Assembly (NCBI GenBank): GCA_039636775.1
Contig: CP143429.1
Location: forward strand, 1,860,001 to 1,924,000
Length of the DNA: 64,000 nucleotides
Direction of reading: 5' to 3'
From: Micrococcaceae bacterium Sec5.8
GTDB lineage: Bacteria; Actinomycetota; Actinomycetes; Actinomycetales; Micrococcaceae
Shown here: piece by piece, positions 42,734-51,446 of the stretch
How the letters are laid out: each line of letters begins with the position of its first letter
Position numbering within the stretch: position 1 is the stretch's first letter
Notes under the pieces: model-generated
Told to the model about the DNA's origin: nothing
What the model saw: the letters and a program-made list of their open reading frames with translations, nothing else
Databases searched by the model: none
Made by a program: the position numbers and the translations under genes

Positions 42734-44017
42734 ATGACGAAACGGACCGGGGTGGCGCCGCGGCTTGCTGAGGTACTGGCTGTTGTCCTGGGCACGGAAG
42801 ACATCCCGCTGCGGCTGAGGGCCTGGGACGGCTCGGAAGCGGGTCCGGCCGGCGCGCCGGTCATCGAGTTCCGGTCCCGGCGGGCGCTGCGCCGGATGCT
42901 GTTCTCGCCCGGGCAGCTTGGCCTCAGCCGCGCCTACGTCGCCGGGGACGTCGATGCGCCCGGCGACATCTTCGCCAGTTTCTCTGCCCTGAGCGCCACC
43001 GGAAAATTCGCCGAACCGGGACCATTCCGCCGCCCCACGGTGCGCGACATCGGGATAATACTCAAGAACGCCGCCCTGACCGGCGCCCTGGGCCCGAACC
43101 CTGCTCCGCCGCCGGAGGAAGCCCGGACTGTCCGAGCTGGCCGGCGGCACACCCGCACGCGCGATGCTGCCGCCATCTCCCATCACTACGACGTCGGCAA
43201 TGACTTTTATGCACTGGTCCTTGGTCCGTCCCTGGTCTACTCCTGCGCAGTGTGGGAGGCGGAAGGCACCGGATTGGAGGTGGCCCAGGACGCCAAGCTC
43301 AGCCTGGTCTGCCGCAAACTGGGACTACAGCCTGGCATGCGGGTACTGGACGTCGGCTGCGGCTGGGGGAGTCTGGCGCTGCACGCGGCCCAAAACTACG
43401 GAGCCGACGTCGTGGGGGTGACCCTTTCGGCCGAACAGGCCGCCATGGCGGGAAAACGGGTTGCGGAGGCCGGCTTGACCGACCGGGTAACCATCCGGGT
43501 CCAGGACTACCGCGACATCGAGGACGGGCCCTTTGACGCAATCAGCTCGATCGGCATGTCGGAGCATGTGGGCAAGGAGCAAACGCCCGCCTACGTCGCC
43601 AAGCTGCACGGCCTGCTCCGGCCGGGCGGCCGGCTGCTGAACCACGCCATCTCCTGGAACGCGGGACCCACTGCCCCTGATCCGGACTCATTCATCCCGC
43701 GTTACGTCTTTCCCGACGGTGAGATGCTCCCCCTGGCGGACATGATAGATGCCCTCGAATCCGGCGGGCTGGAGGTCCTCGACGTTGAAGCCCTGCGGCG
43801 GCACTACGCATTGACCCTCCGGGCCTGGGTGCACAACCTCGAGGACCACTGGAGTGACGCAGTGCTGCTGGCAGGTGAAGGCCGTGCCCGGGTGTGGCGG
43901 CTGTACATGGCCGCCAGTGCTCTGGGTTTCGAAGCCGGCATCACCGGCGTCAACCAGATTCTGGTGCAGCGCCCCGGTGGCGCGGAGCCACCCCTGCGTC
44001 GGACAGCCTGGCTCTGA
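42734..44017 (+). CDS. cyclopropane-fatty-acid-synthase-like methyltransferase
   Basis: SAM-dependent enzyme of 427 aa. The SAM loop reads VLDVGCGWGSLALHAAQNYG. ISHHYDVGNDFYALVLGPSL, then VYSCAVWE, is the hallmark of the Cfa/MmaA family. The N-terminal 130 residues form the lipid-facing domain. It likely methylenates or methylates unsaturated acyl chains of membrane lipids. GAGAAGAGG lies upstream of the ATG. The 195-bp gap before it has no other gene. Confidence 0.92.
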   Translation: MTKRTGVAPRLAEVLAVVLGTEDIPLRLRAWDGSEAGPAGAPVIEFRSRRALRRMLFSPGQLGLSRAYVAGDVDAPGDIFASFSALSATGKFAEPGPFRRPTVRDIGIILKNAALTGALGPNPAPPPEEARTVRAGRRHTRTRDAAAISHHYDVGNDFYALVLGPSLVYSCAVWEAEGTGLEVAQDAKLSLVCRKLGLQPGMRVLDVGCGWGSLALHAAQNYGADVVGVTLSAEQAAMAGKRVAEAGLTDRVTIRVQDYRDIEDGPFDAISSIGMSEHVGKEQTPAYVAKLHGLLRPGGRLLNHAISWNAGPTAPDPDSFIPRYVFPDGEMLPLADMIDALESGGLEVLDVEALRRHYALTLRAWVHNLEDHWSDAVLLAGEGRARVWRLYMAASALGFEAGITGVNQILVQRPGGAEPPLRRTAWL

Positions 44018-44020
44018 AAT

Positions 44021-44036
44021 CCGGGCGGCGGCCCGG
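44021..44036. terminator. hairpin between convergent genes
   Basis: CCGGGC-GGCG-GCCCGG forms a 6-bp GC stem with a 4-base loop, placed between the ends of the methyltransferase and the alpha/beta hydrolase genes. No T tract. Confidence 0.55.
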
Positions 44037-44043
44037 TGACGCC

Positions 44044-44715
44044 TCAACGGGGACCGCGGGCTGAGATGAAGGCTGCCGCGGCCCCAGCCAACGACGCGCC
44101 GACGTCGTCCGCGTTGCGCTTGGCCCCCGCGACATCGAAAGTGTGGTTGCCGCCCGCGAGCCACTCCAGCGTCGCTGTCGGACCGATCCGGGCCACCACG
44201 GCCTCCAGCAGTTCGGGTGTGGCAAACGGATCGCGGGTGCCCTGCAGGAAGATCATCGGCAGGGTCAGACCGTACAGGTGTTCGTCCCGCAGCTTCTCCG
44301 GCCTGCCCGGAGGGTGGAGTGGGTAACCAAGGTAGATGAGTCCGGCCGCAGGCATCCCTTCAGCAACCGCCATAGAGGCCATCCGGCCGCCGAAGGATTT
44401 CCCGGCCGCCCAGAGCGGCTCGCCCCCGGACCGGGCCGCAGCCTCGGCCATGGCCGCGCGCCAGGCAGCGATGGCTGCGGGAGGCCGGTCCGGAAACTTC
44501 CGGCCCGCCTCCCGGTAGGGGAAGTTAAAGCGCAGCGTGGCGATGGCCAGGCGGTTCATGGCGCGCGTGAATCCGGCGAGGAACAGGTGCTCCATGCCTG
44601 CCCCGGCGCCGTGGGCGACCACCACGGTGGCAGAGGGCTGGGCAGGGCGGGCGTAGATGCCCGAAACGCAGGTGTCTCCCACAGCGAAAGTGACCGGCAA
44701 CTCGTTGAGTGTCAT
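44044..44715 (-). CDS. alpha/beta hydrolase (dienelactone-hydrolase/KANL3-Tex30-like)
   Basis: Protein of 223 aa. The oxyanion strand TVVVAHGAGAGMEHLFLAGF, nucleophile elbow AAGKSFGGRMAS (G-x-S-x-G), acid region LQGTRDPFATPE and catalytic His in LAGGNHTFDV are all present. Substrate unknown. The gene is divergent from pirin with a 66-bp shared upstream region. Confidence 0.85.
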   Translation of the reverse strand: MTLNELPVTFAVGDTCVSGIYARPAQPSATVVVAHGAGAGMEHLFLAGFTRAMNRLAIATLRFNFPYREAGRKFPDRPPAAIAAWRAAMAEAAARSGGEPLWAAGKSFGGRMASMAVAEGMPAAGLIYLGYPLHPPGRPEKLRDEHLYGLTLPMIFLQGTRDPFATPELLEAVVARIGPTATLEWLAGGNHTFDVAGAKRNADDVGASLAGAAAAFISARGPR

Positions 44716-44769
44716 ACCTCCATCATGAGGCGCGCTGGCACGCTGGTGCGGCGAGCGTGCGTTGATCGC

Positions 44770-44775
44770 TAGGCT
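44770..44775 (+). promoter_or_regulatory. candidate -10 element of the pirin gene
   Basis: TAGGCT lies six bases before ATG 44782, again without a ribosome binding site, in the 66-bp space between the divergent hydrolase and pirin genes. Confidence 0.5.
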
Positions 44776-44781
44776 GTCCTC

Positions 44782-45777
44782 ATGAGTAATACCGAGGTGG
44801 CTCCGCAGGAGATACTTTGCGCATCTCACGGCAGCCGTGCCGGGGTCGAAGTCCTGGTTCCCCGCCAGGTTCCGCTCGGCGGCCCGCGTGCCATGGACGT
44901 CCGGCGAACGTTGCCCCAGCGCCAACGCAGCCTCATCGGGGCCTGGTGCTTCCTGGACCACTACGGCCCGGACCGGGTCGGCGAGTCGGGGGGCATGCGC
45001 GTTCCGCGCCACCCACACACGGGGCTGCAAACGGTGAGCTGGCTGTTTACCGGCGGGATCGAGCACCGGGACTCGGCCGGTTTCCACGCTGAGGTGCGGC
45101 CCGGCGAGGTCAACCTGATGACGGCCGGCCGCGGAATCAGTCACTCGGAGTTTTCCACGCCCGCCACCGATGTCCTGCATGGTGCGCAATTGTGGGTGGC
45201 GCTGCCGGACGGGGCACGCCGGATGGCACCAACGTTTGAGCATTACCAGCCCGAGCCGCTGGCGGGACCCGGTTGGAGCATGCGGGTCTTTCTGGGGTCC
45301 CTCGCCGGTGCCGTGTCTCCCGTCACGACCCACACGCCTCTGCTTGGCGCGGAAATCATCGTGACAGCAGGGTCCTCGCTGAGCGTGGACACGGACCCGT
45401 CCTTTGAGCATGGTGTACTTGTGGACACCGGGACCCTCACCGTGGAGGGCCACCCGGTCGCCCGGGACCACCTTGCCTACCTGCCCGTCGGGCGCACCAC
45501 CTTGACCCTGGCGGCCGGTGACGAAGCCCTGCGCGTGTTGCTGATCGGCGGCGCACCTTTGGGCGAACCGATCGTAATGTGGTGGAACTTCGTAGGGCGC
45601 AGCCACGAAGAAATCGTGGAGTTCCGGTCCATATGGCAGGCGGAAATTGGCGCTGAGGTAGCGCCCGCCGGCGCCGGAACGGAAACCACGTCCCGGTTCG
45701 GCCCGTTTCCCGCAGGAGAACCCGCACCGCTTCCTGCCCCGGCGCTCCCCAACGCCAGGCTCCGGCCCCGGGCCTGA
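44782..45777 (+). CDS. pirin-family protein
   Basis: Bicupin of 331 aa. The N-terminal cupin carries PRHPHTGLQTVSWLFTGGIE and HRDSAGFHAEVRPGEVNLMT with the metal-binding His set. AGRGISHSEFS follows, typical of pirins. The C-terminal cupin covers about 170-270. Bacterial pirins bind Fe and may act as quercetinases or redox regulators. GNAT follows after 46 bp on the same strand. Confidence 0.92.
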   Translation: MSNTEVAPQEILCASHGSRAGVEVLVPRQVPLGGPRAMDVRRTLPQRQRSLIGAWCFLDHYGPDRVGESGGMRVPRHPHTGLQTVSWLFTGGIEHRDSAGFHAEVRPGEVNLMTAGRGISHSEFSTPATDVLHGAQLWVALPDGARRMAPTFEHYQPEPLAGPGWSMRVFLGSLAGAVSPVTTHTPLLGAEIIVTAGSSLSVDTDPSFEHGVLVDTGTLTVEGHPVARDHLAYLPVGRTTLTLAAGDEALRVLLIGGAPLGEPIVMWWNFVGRSHEEIVEFRSIWQAEIGAEVAPAGAGTETTSRFGPFPAGEPAPLPAPALPNARLRPRA

Positions 45778-45823
45778 CCCCTTTCGCCGATCCGGTCGCT
45801 GCCGCCCCTGAGGAGACGAACAG

Positions 45824-46171
45824 ATGCCCAGCTCACCTACGATCCGCCACAACCCCGCCCGGCTGCGATATGAGCTGCTGGACGGAGAAACGGTTACCGG
45901 CCAGGCGGCCTATATCGACGACGGCGGCGGGCACCGGATTTTTTACCACACAGTCGTTGACGAGGAATTCGGGGGCCGGGGGCTCGCCGGCCGGCTCGCT
46001 GAACGGGCGCTTCAGGACACCGTCGCCGCCGGCTTAAAGGTCGTCCCGGTTTGTCCGTACATCAAAAAGTATCTCCAAAGCCACCCCCAGTACGCGGCGA
46101 GCGTTCAGGTCCCCACCCCGGCACTGCTCCGAGTTCTCGACGGCGCGTTGCCGCAGCGCGGCCGGCGCTGA
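45824..46171 (+). CDS. GNAT-like N-acetyltransferase (YjdJ/GCN5-related)
   Basis: Protein of 115 aa, the short N-acetyltransferase type: AAYIDDGGGHRIFYHTVVDE, then FGGRGLAGRLAERALQDTVA as acetyl-CoA loop and helix, and VVPVCPYIKKYLQSHPQY. The start ATG has GAGGAGAC upstream. Substrate unknown; probably in one transcript with pirin. Confidence 0.9.
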   Translation: MPSSPTIRHNPARLRYELLDGETVTGQAAYIDDGGGHRIFYHTVVDEEFGGRGLAGRLAERALQDTVAAGLKVVPVCPYIKKYLQSHPQYAASVQVPTPALLRVLDGALPQRGRR

Positions 46172-46216
46172 AGCAGGGCACGGGTTCCTATCCCGGGACT
46201 GGCCGAAGGGCGACTC

Positions 46217-46519
46217 TTAGCTCATGCAGTCAGCGCAATACGAGTGGCCGGCCTTCTCGCGGGCGAGCTGCGAGCGGTGTCGGACGAGAAAACATGAGTA
46301 GCACATAAACTCGTCGTCCTTCTGCGGGATGACGGTTACCGTTAATTCCTCGCCGGAGAGGTCGGCTCCGGGCAGTTCCACACCCTCGGAAGTGTCGGCT
46401 TCGTCGAGCTCACGGGTGACGCTGCGGGCGTCCGGCGCGTTCGCGGACCGCAGGGCTTCCAGTGAGGCGTTGCGTGATTCCGCAACGTCGGATCGGACTT
46501 CGTCATAATCGGTTGCCAC
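46217..46519 (-). CDS. DUF4193 protein (copy 2)
   Basis: Protein of 100 aa nearly collinear with copy 1 at 33282: ATDYDEVRSDVAESRNASLE, then DEFMCYSCFLVRHRSQLARE and HSYCADCMS. Two CxxC pairs. It is the ATG-started copy. The 231-bp gap upstream is shared with a divergent gene. Confidence 0.9.
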   Translation of the reverse strand: MATDYDEVRSDVAESRNASLEALRSANAPDARSVTRELDEADTSEGVELPGADLSGEELTVTVIPQKDDEFMCYSCFLVRHRSQLAREKAGHSYCADCMS

Positions 46520-46628
46520 CTGGTTGATTCTCGATTCCGTTTGTTATGGGTTTACCGGACTTGAACCGTACAGTACGTACCCGTTAATTCGCTGGGTGTA
46601 GGGGGACTGCGGACAGTGACTCTGCTAA

Positions 46629-46643
46629 CACCGTCAGACGGTG
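46629..46643. promoter_or_regulatory. 15-bp odd palindrome, possible operator
   Basis: CACCGTC-A-GACGGTG is a perfect inverted repeat in the gap between the divergent DUF4193 gene and the gene at 46751. Its size and position fit a dimeric regulator site; the regulator is unknown. Confidence 0.35.
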
Positions 46644-46750
46644 GCAGCCGGGCGGGATCTGTTGGCTGATTGTCGCGCCGAATTCATGTGCCGTTCACAG
46701 CCCGGTCCTAGGCTGGTGCTTCACAGACCATCCGCCAGAAGGGATCCGTG

Positions 46751-47059
46751 ATGGCAGATATAGCAGCAGTGCTCGGAAGGCTCACGCCGGAGGAAGTTGA
46801 CCACATCCGTTCTCTCGGGCCCGCGGGGCACCTGCCGCGGCAGCTCACGGATGCCTTTGACCGCGCAGCTGGCGGTCCGGGCGCGGGTCGCGGATACTAC
46901 GTGGCCAGCGGCAGCGTCAGCGCCACGGGTGGGCCCCATTTTGTGTTGCGCAGCGACGTCTCTGGCTGGTTTTTTGGGCCCGCAGCCCATGGGTCACCGC
47001 CCCTCCGGGACGGTGAGGCAAGCCCGCGGTCACCGCGCCGTTCCCTGCCGGGTTCTTAG
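46751..47059 (+). CDS. hypothetical 102-aa protein
   Basis: The N-terminal half ADIAAVLGRLTPEEVDHIRS to HLPRQLTDAFDRAAG looks helical; then GYYVASGSVSATGGPHFVLR and SDVSGWFFGP suggest beta strands. The tail is Arg/Pro-rich and overlaps the convergent HtaA gene by four bases. AGAAGGG precedes the ATG. No family is known to me. Confidence 0.5.
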   Translation: MADIAAVLGRLTPEEVDHIRSLGPAGHLPRQLTDAFDRAAGGPGAGRGYYVASGSVSATGGPHFVLRSDVSGWFFGPAAHGSPPLRDGEASPRSPRRSLPGS

Positions 47060-47556
47060 CCCGGGACCCGGATAGAGAGCGGGTCCATCGGCTGCCCGGC
47101 AGCATATTGGCCGTCGAAAAGCTCGGATCCTTCCGGGGAGACGACGACGTCGACGTTTTTCCACACCAAGGACCCGGCGTCGACTCGCGGAACGGACGGG
47201 GCGAGAAACCCCACGGTAGCCCGGTCGTGGCGGCCGCCGCCGGTGCTGATCGAGAGCACTCCGTTGCCGCCGGTGAAGGTGATCCAGGGGTCCAGGAGAC
47301 GCACCAGCAACATGCCGTGGTGGCCGGCGAGCCGAACGTCGCCACGGAAGCGGAGTACGCCGGCGCCCCGAGCAACATCGTAGTCTGAAGCTCCGTGACT
47401 GAAGGAGAACAAGGAACAGTCCGAGACGGTGGCCCCGTCGGTCGCGGAAACTGCACCGTCCGGCAAGCTGGTGATGTAGTCGATGAAGCTGCGCTTGATG
47501 CCCCAGCTCAGGCCCATCGCGGGCTGCGGATCGGGTGAGGCGGACGCTGGGTTCAC
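47056..47556 (-). CDS. HtaA-domain protein
   Basis: Protein of 166 aa with a single HtaA domain: MGLSWGIKRSFIDYITSLPD, then FRGDVRLAGHHGMLLVRLLD, and ITFTGGNGVLSIS. HtaA domains bind heme in corynebacterial surface proteins, but here there is no signal peptide or anchor, so a heme role is unproven. The GTG at 47556 is chosen for its CAGGAGAA ribosome binding site. Confidence 0.75.
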   Translation of the reverse strand: MNPASASPDPQPAMGLSWGIKRSFIDYITSLPDGAVSATDGATVSDCSLFSFSHGASDYDVARGAGVLRFRGDVRLAGHHGMLLVRLLDPWITFTGGNGVLSISTGGGRHDRATVGFLAPSVPRVDAGSLVWKNVDVVVSPEGSELFDGQYAAGQPMDPLSIRVPG

Positions 47557-47937
47557 GTAGGTTCTCCTGAGGGTGAAAAGTTGGTCTCCTCCGAGCCTAG
47601 CGGCGCATGTCTTCCAGGATGAACTGCAGTCTGGCCGCCGTGACATCCGGCGTAGTCCGCCGGGGCGGCAGGGGCGCCCGGCCCTGGCGGGCGATGCCTG
47701 GCCGCTGGCGGTGAAGAGACCGCCAGCCGCGCCGGGCCGCGACAGAGGCAAAGTGTCGAAGCAAGGGGAATGGATACTTGCCCCGCTGTCCGGCTACGCA
47801 GAATGGTGCCCTCAGATACTTGGCGCCATGACGAGGTGTACCTGAGTTTCGGTACGGCAAAGGATCGGGTAGTTACATTCCTTGTTGTGCATTGTCCTGC
47901 ATGCAACCGTTTGTCTAAAGGGCGGATGGAAATGCGT

Positions 47938-47951
47938 CGGGATATATCCCG
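47938..47951. promoter_or_regulatory. 14-bp palindrome upstream of the SARP gene, possible operator
   Basis: CGGGATATATCCCG is a perfect palindrome 56 bases before the GTG of the SARP-type gene. The 47557-48006 gap otherwise holds only an ATCG...CGAT pair around 47980 and no gene I can support. It could be a repressor or autoregulatory site. Confidence 0.45.
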
Positions 47952-48006
47952 CAATTCTTTTTCGGCTCATCGACAATCGATTATGAGGTACCGGAAGGAG
48001 GTAAAG

Positions 48007-48948
48007 GTGAAGACTCCGGGCATTTCCAAACCGGCAATCTCCGTTCAACTTTTTGGAACATTCGAAATCCGGCGCGATGGCGCGGTGCTCCGGGCCGCCG
48101 ACCTCGGTGGCTGCAAGCCCCGGCACATTCTGGAAATCCTGCTCCTGAACCTCGGTACGCCTGTTTCCAAGACGCGCCTGGTGGAGATCCTGTGGGGGTC
48201 CCGGGCCAGTGCGGGGGCGGTGGCCACTCTTGAGAGCTACGTCAGCGGCCTGCGCCGCGTGATCCAGCCCGGCAACACGAAGTGCGGCCCCCTCCGCACC
48301 GCCAACGCCGGCTACGTCCTCGATCCCCAGTTGGTGGAGCTGGACCTGTCTGAGTTCCAGGACCTGGTCCTCGTGGCCCGGCGCTCCCCGCCGGCTGAGG
48401 CCCACGGACTCTCGATGCGGGCGCTGGAACTGGCGGCAGAGCCGTTGCTGGGCTTTGAACTCGTGGCTGACTGGGCGGAGGAAGCCCGGACCCGGCACGC
48501 TGCAGAGAAGGTCGCCACACAAATTCTGGCCGCTGAGACGGCGGCGTTCCTGGACAAATCCGAGCTCGCCATTTCGTTGGCTCAATCGGCGGTCCGGTCC
48601 GAGCCACTCAACGAACGGGCGTGGACGGTTCTCGTTGCGGGTTACGAGCAGGCGGGGCTGCCGGTCGAGGGACTGTCCGCATATGAACGCTGCCGCCGGT
48701 TGTTTGACCGGGACATGGGGTGCGCTCCGGGGCCCGCGCTGCAGGCGGCGTACTTGCGGCTTTTGCGGCAGCGCGCCGAGGGAAACACGGATCTCTCGGA
48801 AGCCCTGGCAGCTCTGCTATATCTCGCCGAGCGGCGGCACGGACCCAAGCGTGGCCCGCTCGCCGCGGAGGAGTCCCGGCGCAGGCAGGAGAACGCCGGC
48901 CGGGTTCTGGACTCGTTCCTGCGCCAGGCGCTGTCCGTTGCCATCTGA
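48007..48948 (+). CDS. SARP/AfsR-type transcriptional regulator (BTAD)
   Basis: Regulator of 313 aa. The N-terminal winged helix reads ISVQLFGTFEIRRDGAVLRA to LGGCKPRHILEILLLNLGTP and TRLVEILWG. The bacterial transcriptional activator domain follows (about 100-245). SARPs activate secondary metabolism or related genes, but no such cluster is next to it. GTG 48007 is chosen over ATG 47983 because GGAAGGAGG stands just upstream. Its 3' end lies opposite the remains of the glycosyltransferase gene. Confidence 0.92.
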   Translation: MKTPGISKPAISVQLFGTFEIRRDGAVLRAADLGGCKPRHILEILLLNLGTPVSKTRLVEILWGSRASAGAVATLESYVSGLRRVIQPGNTKCGPLRTANAGYVLDPQLVELDLSEFQDLVLVARRSPPAEAHGLSMRALELAAEPLLGFELVADWAEEARTRHAAEKVATQILAAETAAFLDKSELAISLAQSAVRSEPLNERAWTVLVAGYEQAGLPVEGLSAYERCRRLFDRDMGCAPGPALQAAYLRLLRQRAEGNTDLSEALAALLYLAERRHGPKRGPLAAEESRRRQENAGRVLDSFLRQALSVAI

Positions 48949-48989
48949 AGTCCGGCGGTGCCACCCCGGCCCGCGTCCTGGATCATCCA

Positions 48990-50015
48990 GCGGCCGGAGG
49001 CGAATGCGGTGCCGGTTGTGCCTGCGCCCCCGTGGTGCACCACGGCAGCCATACGCGGGAACAACCGCAGGTAGTCCACATCCTCCGCAGCAAGAACGTC
49101 ATCACCTTGTACGCGGTTGTCCAGGCCTCCCCATCCCGCGCCGATCACCAAGCGTTTCCCTGCGCGGCGTGCGGCTTCCAGGACCAGAGCGGTGCTGCGC
49201 GCGAGGTCTCTGCCGGACATTGAGCCGAATCCGACAAACACCGGCGGGTCGCCGGCTCGAAGGAAGTCCTCGACCTGGGGTGGCAGCGCCTCGTCCGAGG
49301 GCGGGAGGAACCAGTAGCCGGTGGTGTGCACCGAGTCCGGCCAGTCGCGCGGCGGCGACAACACCGAGGGACTGAAAGCGTGCAGCACCGTAGCCTGCCC
49401 GTTGTCCGGTCGGCGCAACGGGTCGTGCCGTCCGCGGCGGCGAGGGAGACCGAGGGTGTCCTCGCGCCACCGGTCGACGACCCGGCCGAATATCGCCGCC
49501 GGCGCCTTCATGCCCAGGAACGTGGCCCGATTAGCCAGAGCAGGCAGCCTGGCCGGCATGCCCACGCCCGGCCAGGGAAACTCCCTGGCCGGCATGTACA
49601 TCGGTATCGGCAAAGCCAGCACCGCCGGGATACCCAGCTTCTCGGCCACGTGCTGCCCGGCGATGATCTGGCCGTTGTGAACCACGACATCAGCGCCGGC
49701 GCCCGCGCCGTGTGAAGCGACGGCCCAGCAGTCCACCAGCGTTTGGGTGAACACCGCCGGCATGGTCCGTGCCTGCCTCAGCCGGGCGCGCAGTCCGCCC
49801 TCGAGCACCGCGTCCGCAGCCGCCGGGTCGTCCATCAACCGCATCGGGCCGTCGTCCACGCCCGCGAACGGCACCCCATGACCGGCGGCGAACCCGGCGA
49901 ACCGCTGCGGCGCGGCGAGCACCACCTCGTGCCCTCCAGCGAGCAATCCGCGTGCCAGCGCCACGAACGGCTGGACATCACCGCGCGTCCCCAGCGTCAT
50001 GATCAATACCTTCAA
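48990..50015 (-). pseudogene. glycosyltransferase (GT1/UGT-like), C-terminally truncated
   Basis: From TTG 50015 (AGGAG upstream), the frame reads LKVLIMTLGTRGDVQPFVAL, then ARGLLAGGHEVVLAAP, a UDP-glucose:sterol-type glucosyltransferase N-terminus. It continues through FVGFGSMSGRDL and RMAAVVHHGGAGTTGTAFAS, the donor-binding motif. After GR the usual last 80-100 residues are missing and the frame runs on to 48642 through antisense SARP sequence. The donor site is incomplete, so the product is probably inactive. Confidence 0.75.
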
Positions 50016-50039
50016 CGGTGACTCTCCTCTCAGATGAGG

Positions 50040-51290
50040 CCGCGTGGCCTGGTGGCGTTGCTGAGGTTGTCGCACCAACATACGATCTCGAACACGCATG
50101 GGATTACGGGGATGGGCACCGCTGGAAACCTGCAGCCGTAGGCGGTGGCCGCGGCGGAAGCGTTGTGCTGCCGGCCAGAGCTGGATGTGGACGATTCGGA
50201 CTCCGGCAGGGCCCGGTCGTGCGTTGGCGGGTTGCAAGCGGATGATCCCGTCGCAGCCGTTGAGTGACCGGCCGTGGGGCCGCACGTCGCAAAGTGTGGC
50301 ATGGAAGTCTGTGTTTTCGAGGCTGGAGCGTATGTAAAGCGTCGCTCTCGCGGGTCCGATGGTCTCGAGATCGGTTTCCAGCCGGTCGTTGGTGAAGGTC
50401 AACACGTCCGGACGGGCTTCGAGTTTCCTGTTGTCTTTGATGCCGGCTCCAAAACCGACGATCGCGCCGCCAACCGCGGGGGTGGGGTTGGCCGGGTCGT
50501 AAACGTTACGGGAGGGCGGCCGCCGGGGGCCAGCCGGGCAGGTCGGTCCAGATGCGGGTCCCGGTGACCCTGACCGGCAGGTCAGTTCCGGGCAGGTTCC
50601 GGTTCATCAGGGCGTGGTCCGGGGTGGCGAACGCATCGCGCTGGTAGGCCCGGAGTGCCATGTTCCGGCCGTGTGCAGCCGAGCTGATGAACAGGCGCAC
50701 GCATCGGCCTGTATCTCTCAGCGCCACGTAGTCGGAAAGGACGTTGGACAGGAAGAAGTCCCACCACCCTCGGGCCAGATGCACCACAGGAGGCAAGTTC
50801 GATGCGTTGGCGCGGTAGTCCATTGCTGCCCAGTACCCGTCATAGCGCTTATGCCGGATCCATTCCTGGAAGTAGCCGATCTTCTGACCGGTGGCGATCC
50901 TGTCCGCTTCGTTGACCGGCAACTGGTTCACGGCGCGCGCGAGACGGGCCTTGGCGGTGAGGGCGGAAATGGCTTGGGTCCTCAGGGACTGGTCCGGGTC
51001 AAGCATGCTGTTGGCCAGTCCTGGCCCCGCATCCAGTCGATAGCCGCCGGCCCGTCATCGCGGGTGATCGTGAATCCGTTGCAGGTCCCGCCGGAGCCGT
51101 CGGTGCCGCGCAGACTCTGGATAAGGACTTGGTAGCCGCGCTCTGCGGTCCGCCGCGACGGGATGACGTTGGCTAAGCCCCTCCCGTAGGGTGTGCGGAT
51201 CAACACCACCGGCGCCCGTACGTCCCTCGCCGGAAAATATCGGTCCGCCAACAGCACCACCCCGTCCCGGGCGGGATCGCCAGATCACGC
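50040..51290 (-). pseudogene. CocE/NonD-type hydrolase, frameshifted and partly deleted
   Basis: Pieces in order are VVLLADRYFPARDVRAPVVL, RTPYGRGLANVIPSRRTAER and RGTDGSGGTCNGFTITRDDG from 51260 downward. Then come LPPVVHLARGWWDFFLSNVL and DYVALRDTG around 50750, and RLETDLETIGPARATLYIRS, HGRSLNGCDGIIRLQPA and FRRGHRLRLQVSSGAHPRNP around 50380-50100. They lie in three frames. The Ser/Asp/His catalytic set is incomplete. The last fragment runs in frame into the glycosyltransferase frame, an artefact of decay. Confidence 0.8.
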
Positions 51291-51446
51291 TGAACCTGCA
51301 CTGACGGCGACCGCACCGGCGGAAGACCAAGCAGCCAACCCAGAAGCCGGCCTGACGCGCTCATCGCCTCACCACACACACGGTTCCACGAAAGGACCTC
51401 CTTAGTCTTCGCCAGGGTTTTGGTCGAACACGGACGGTCAGAGCCT

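Noticed and set aside
47557..48006. Minus-strand tail TPDVTAARLQFILEDMRR at about 47597 as a possible gene remnant
   Set aside because: The eighteen or so plausible residues are too short to assign, and the rest of the frame is noise.
48642..50405. In-frame fusion of a CocE hydrolase tail with a glycosyltransferase
   Set aside because: It arises because two decayed genes share a frame. The glycosyltransferase has its own TTG start and ribosome binding site, and its last part is antisense SARP sequence.
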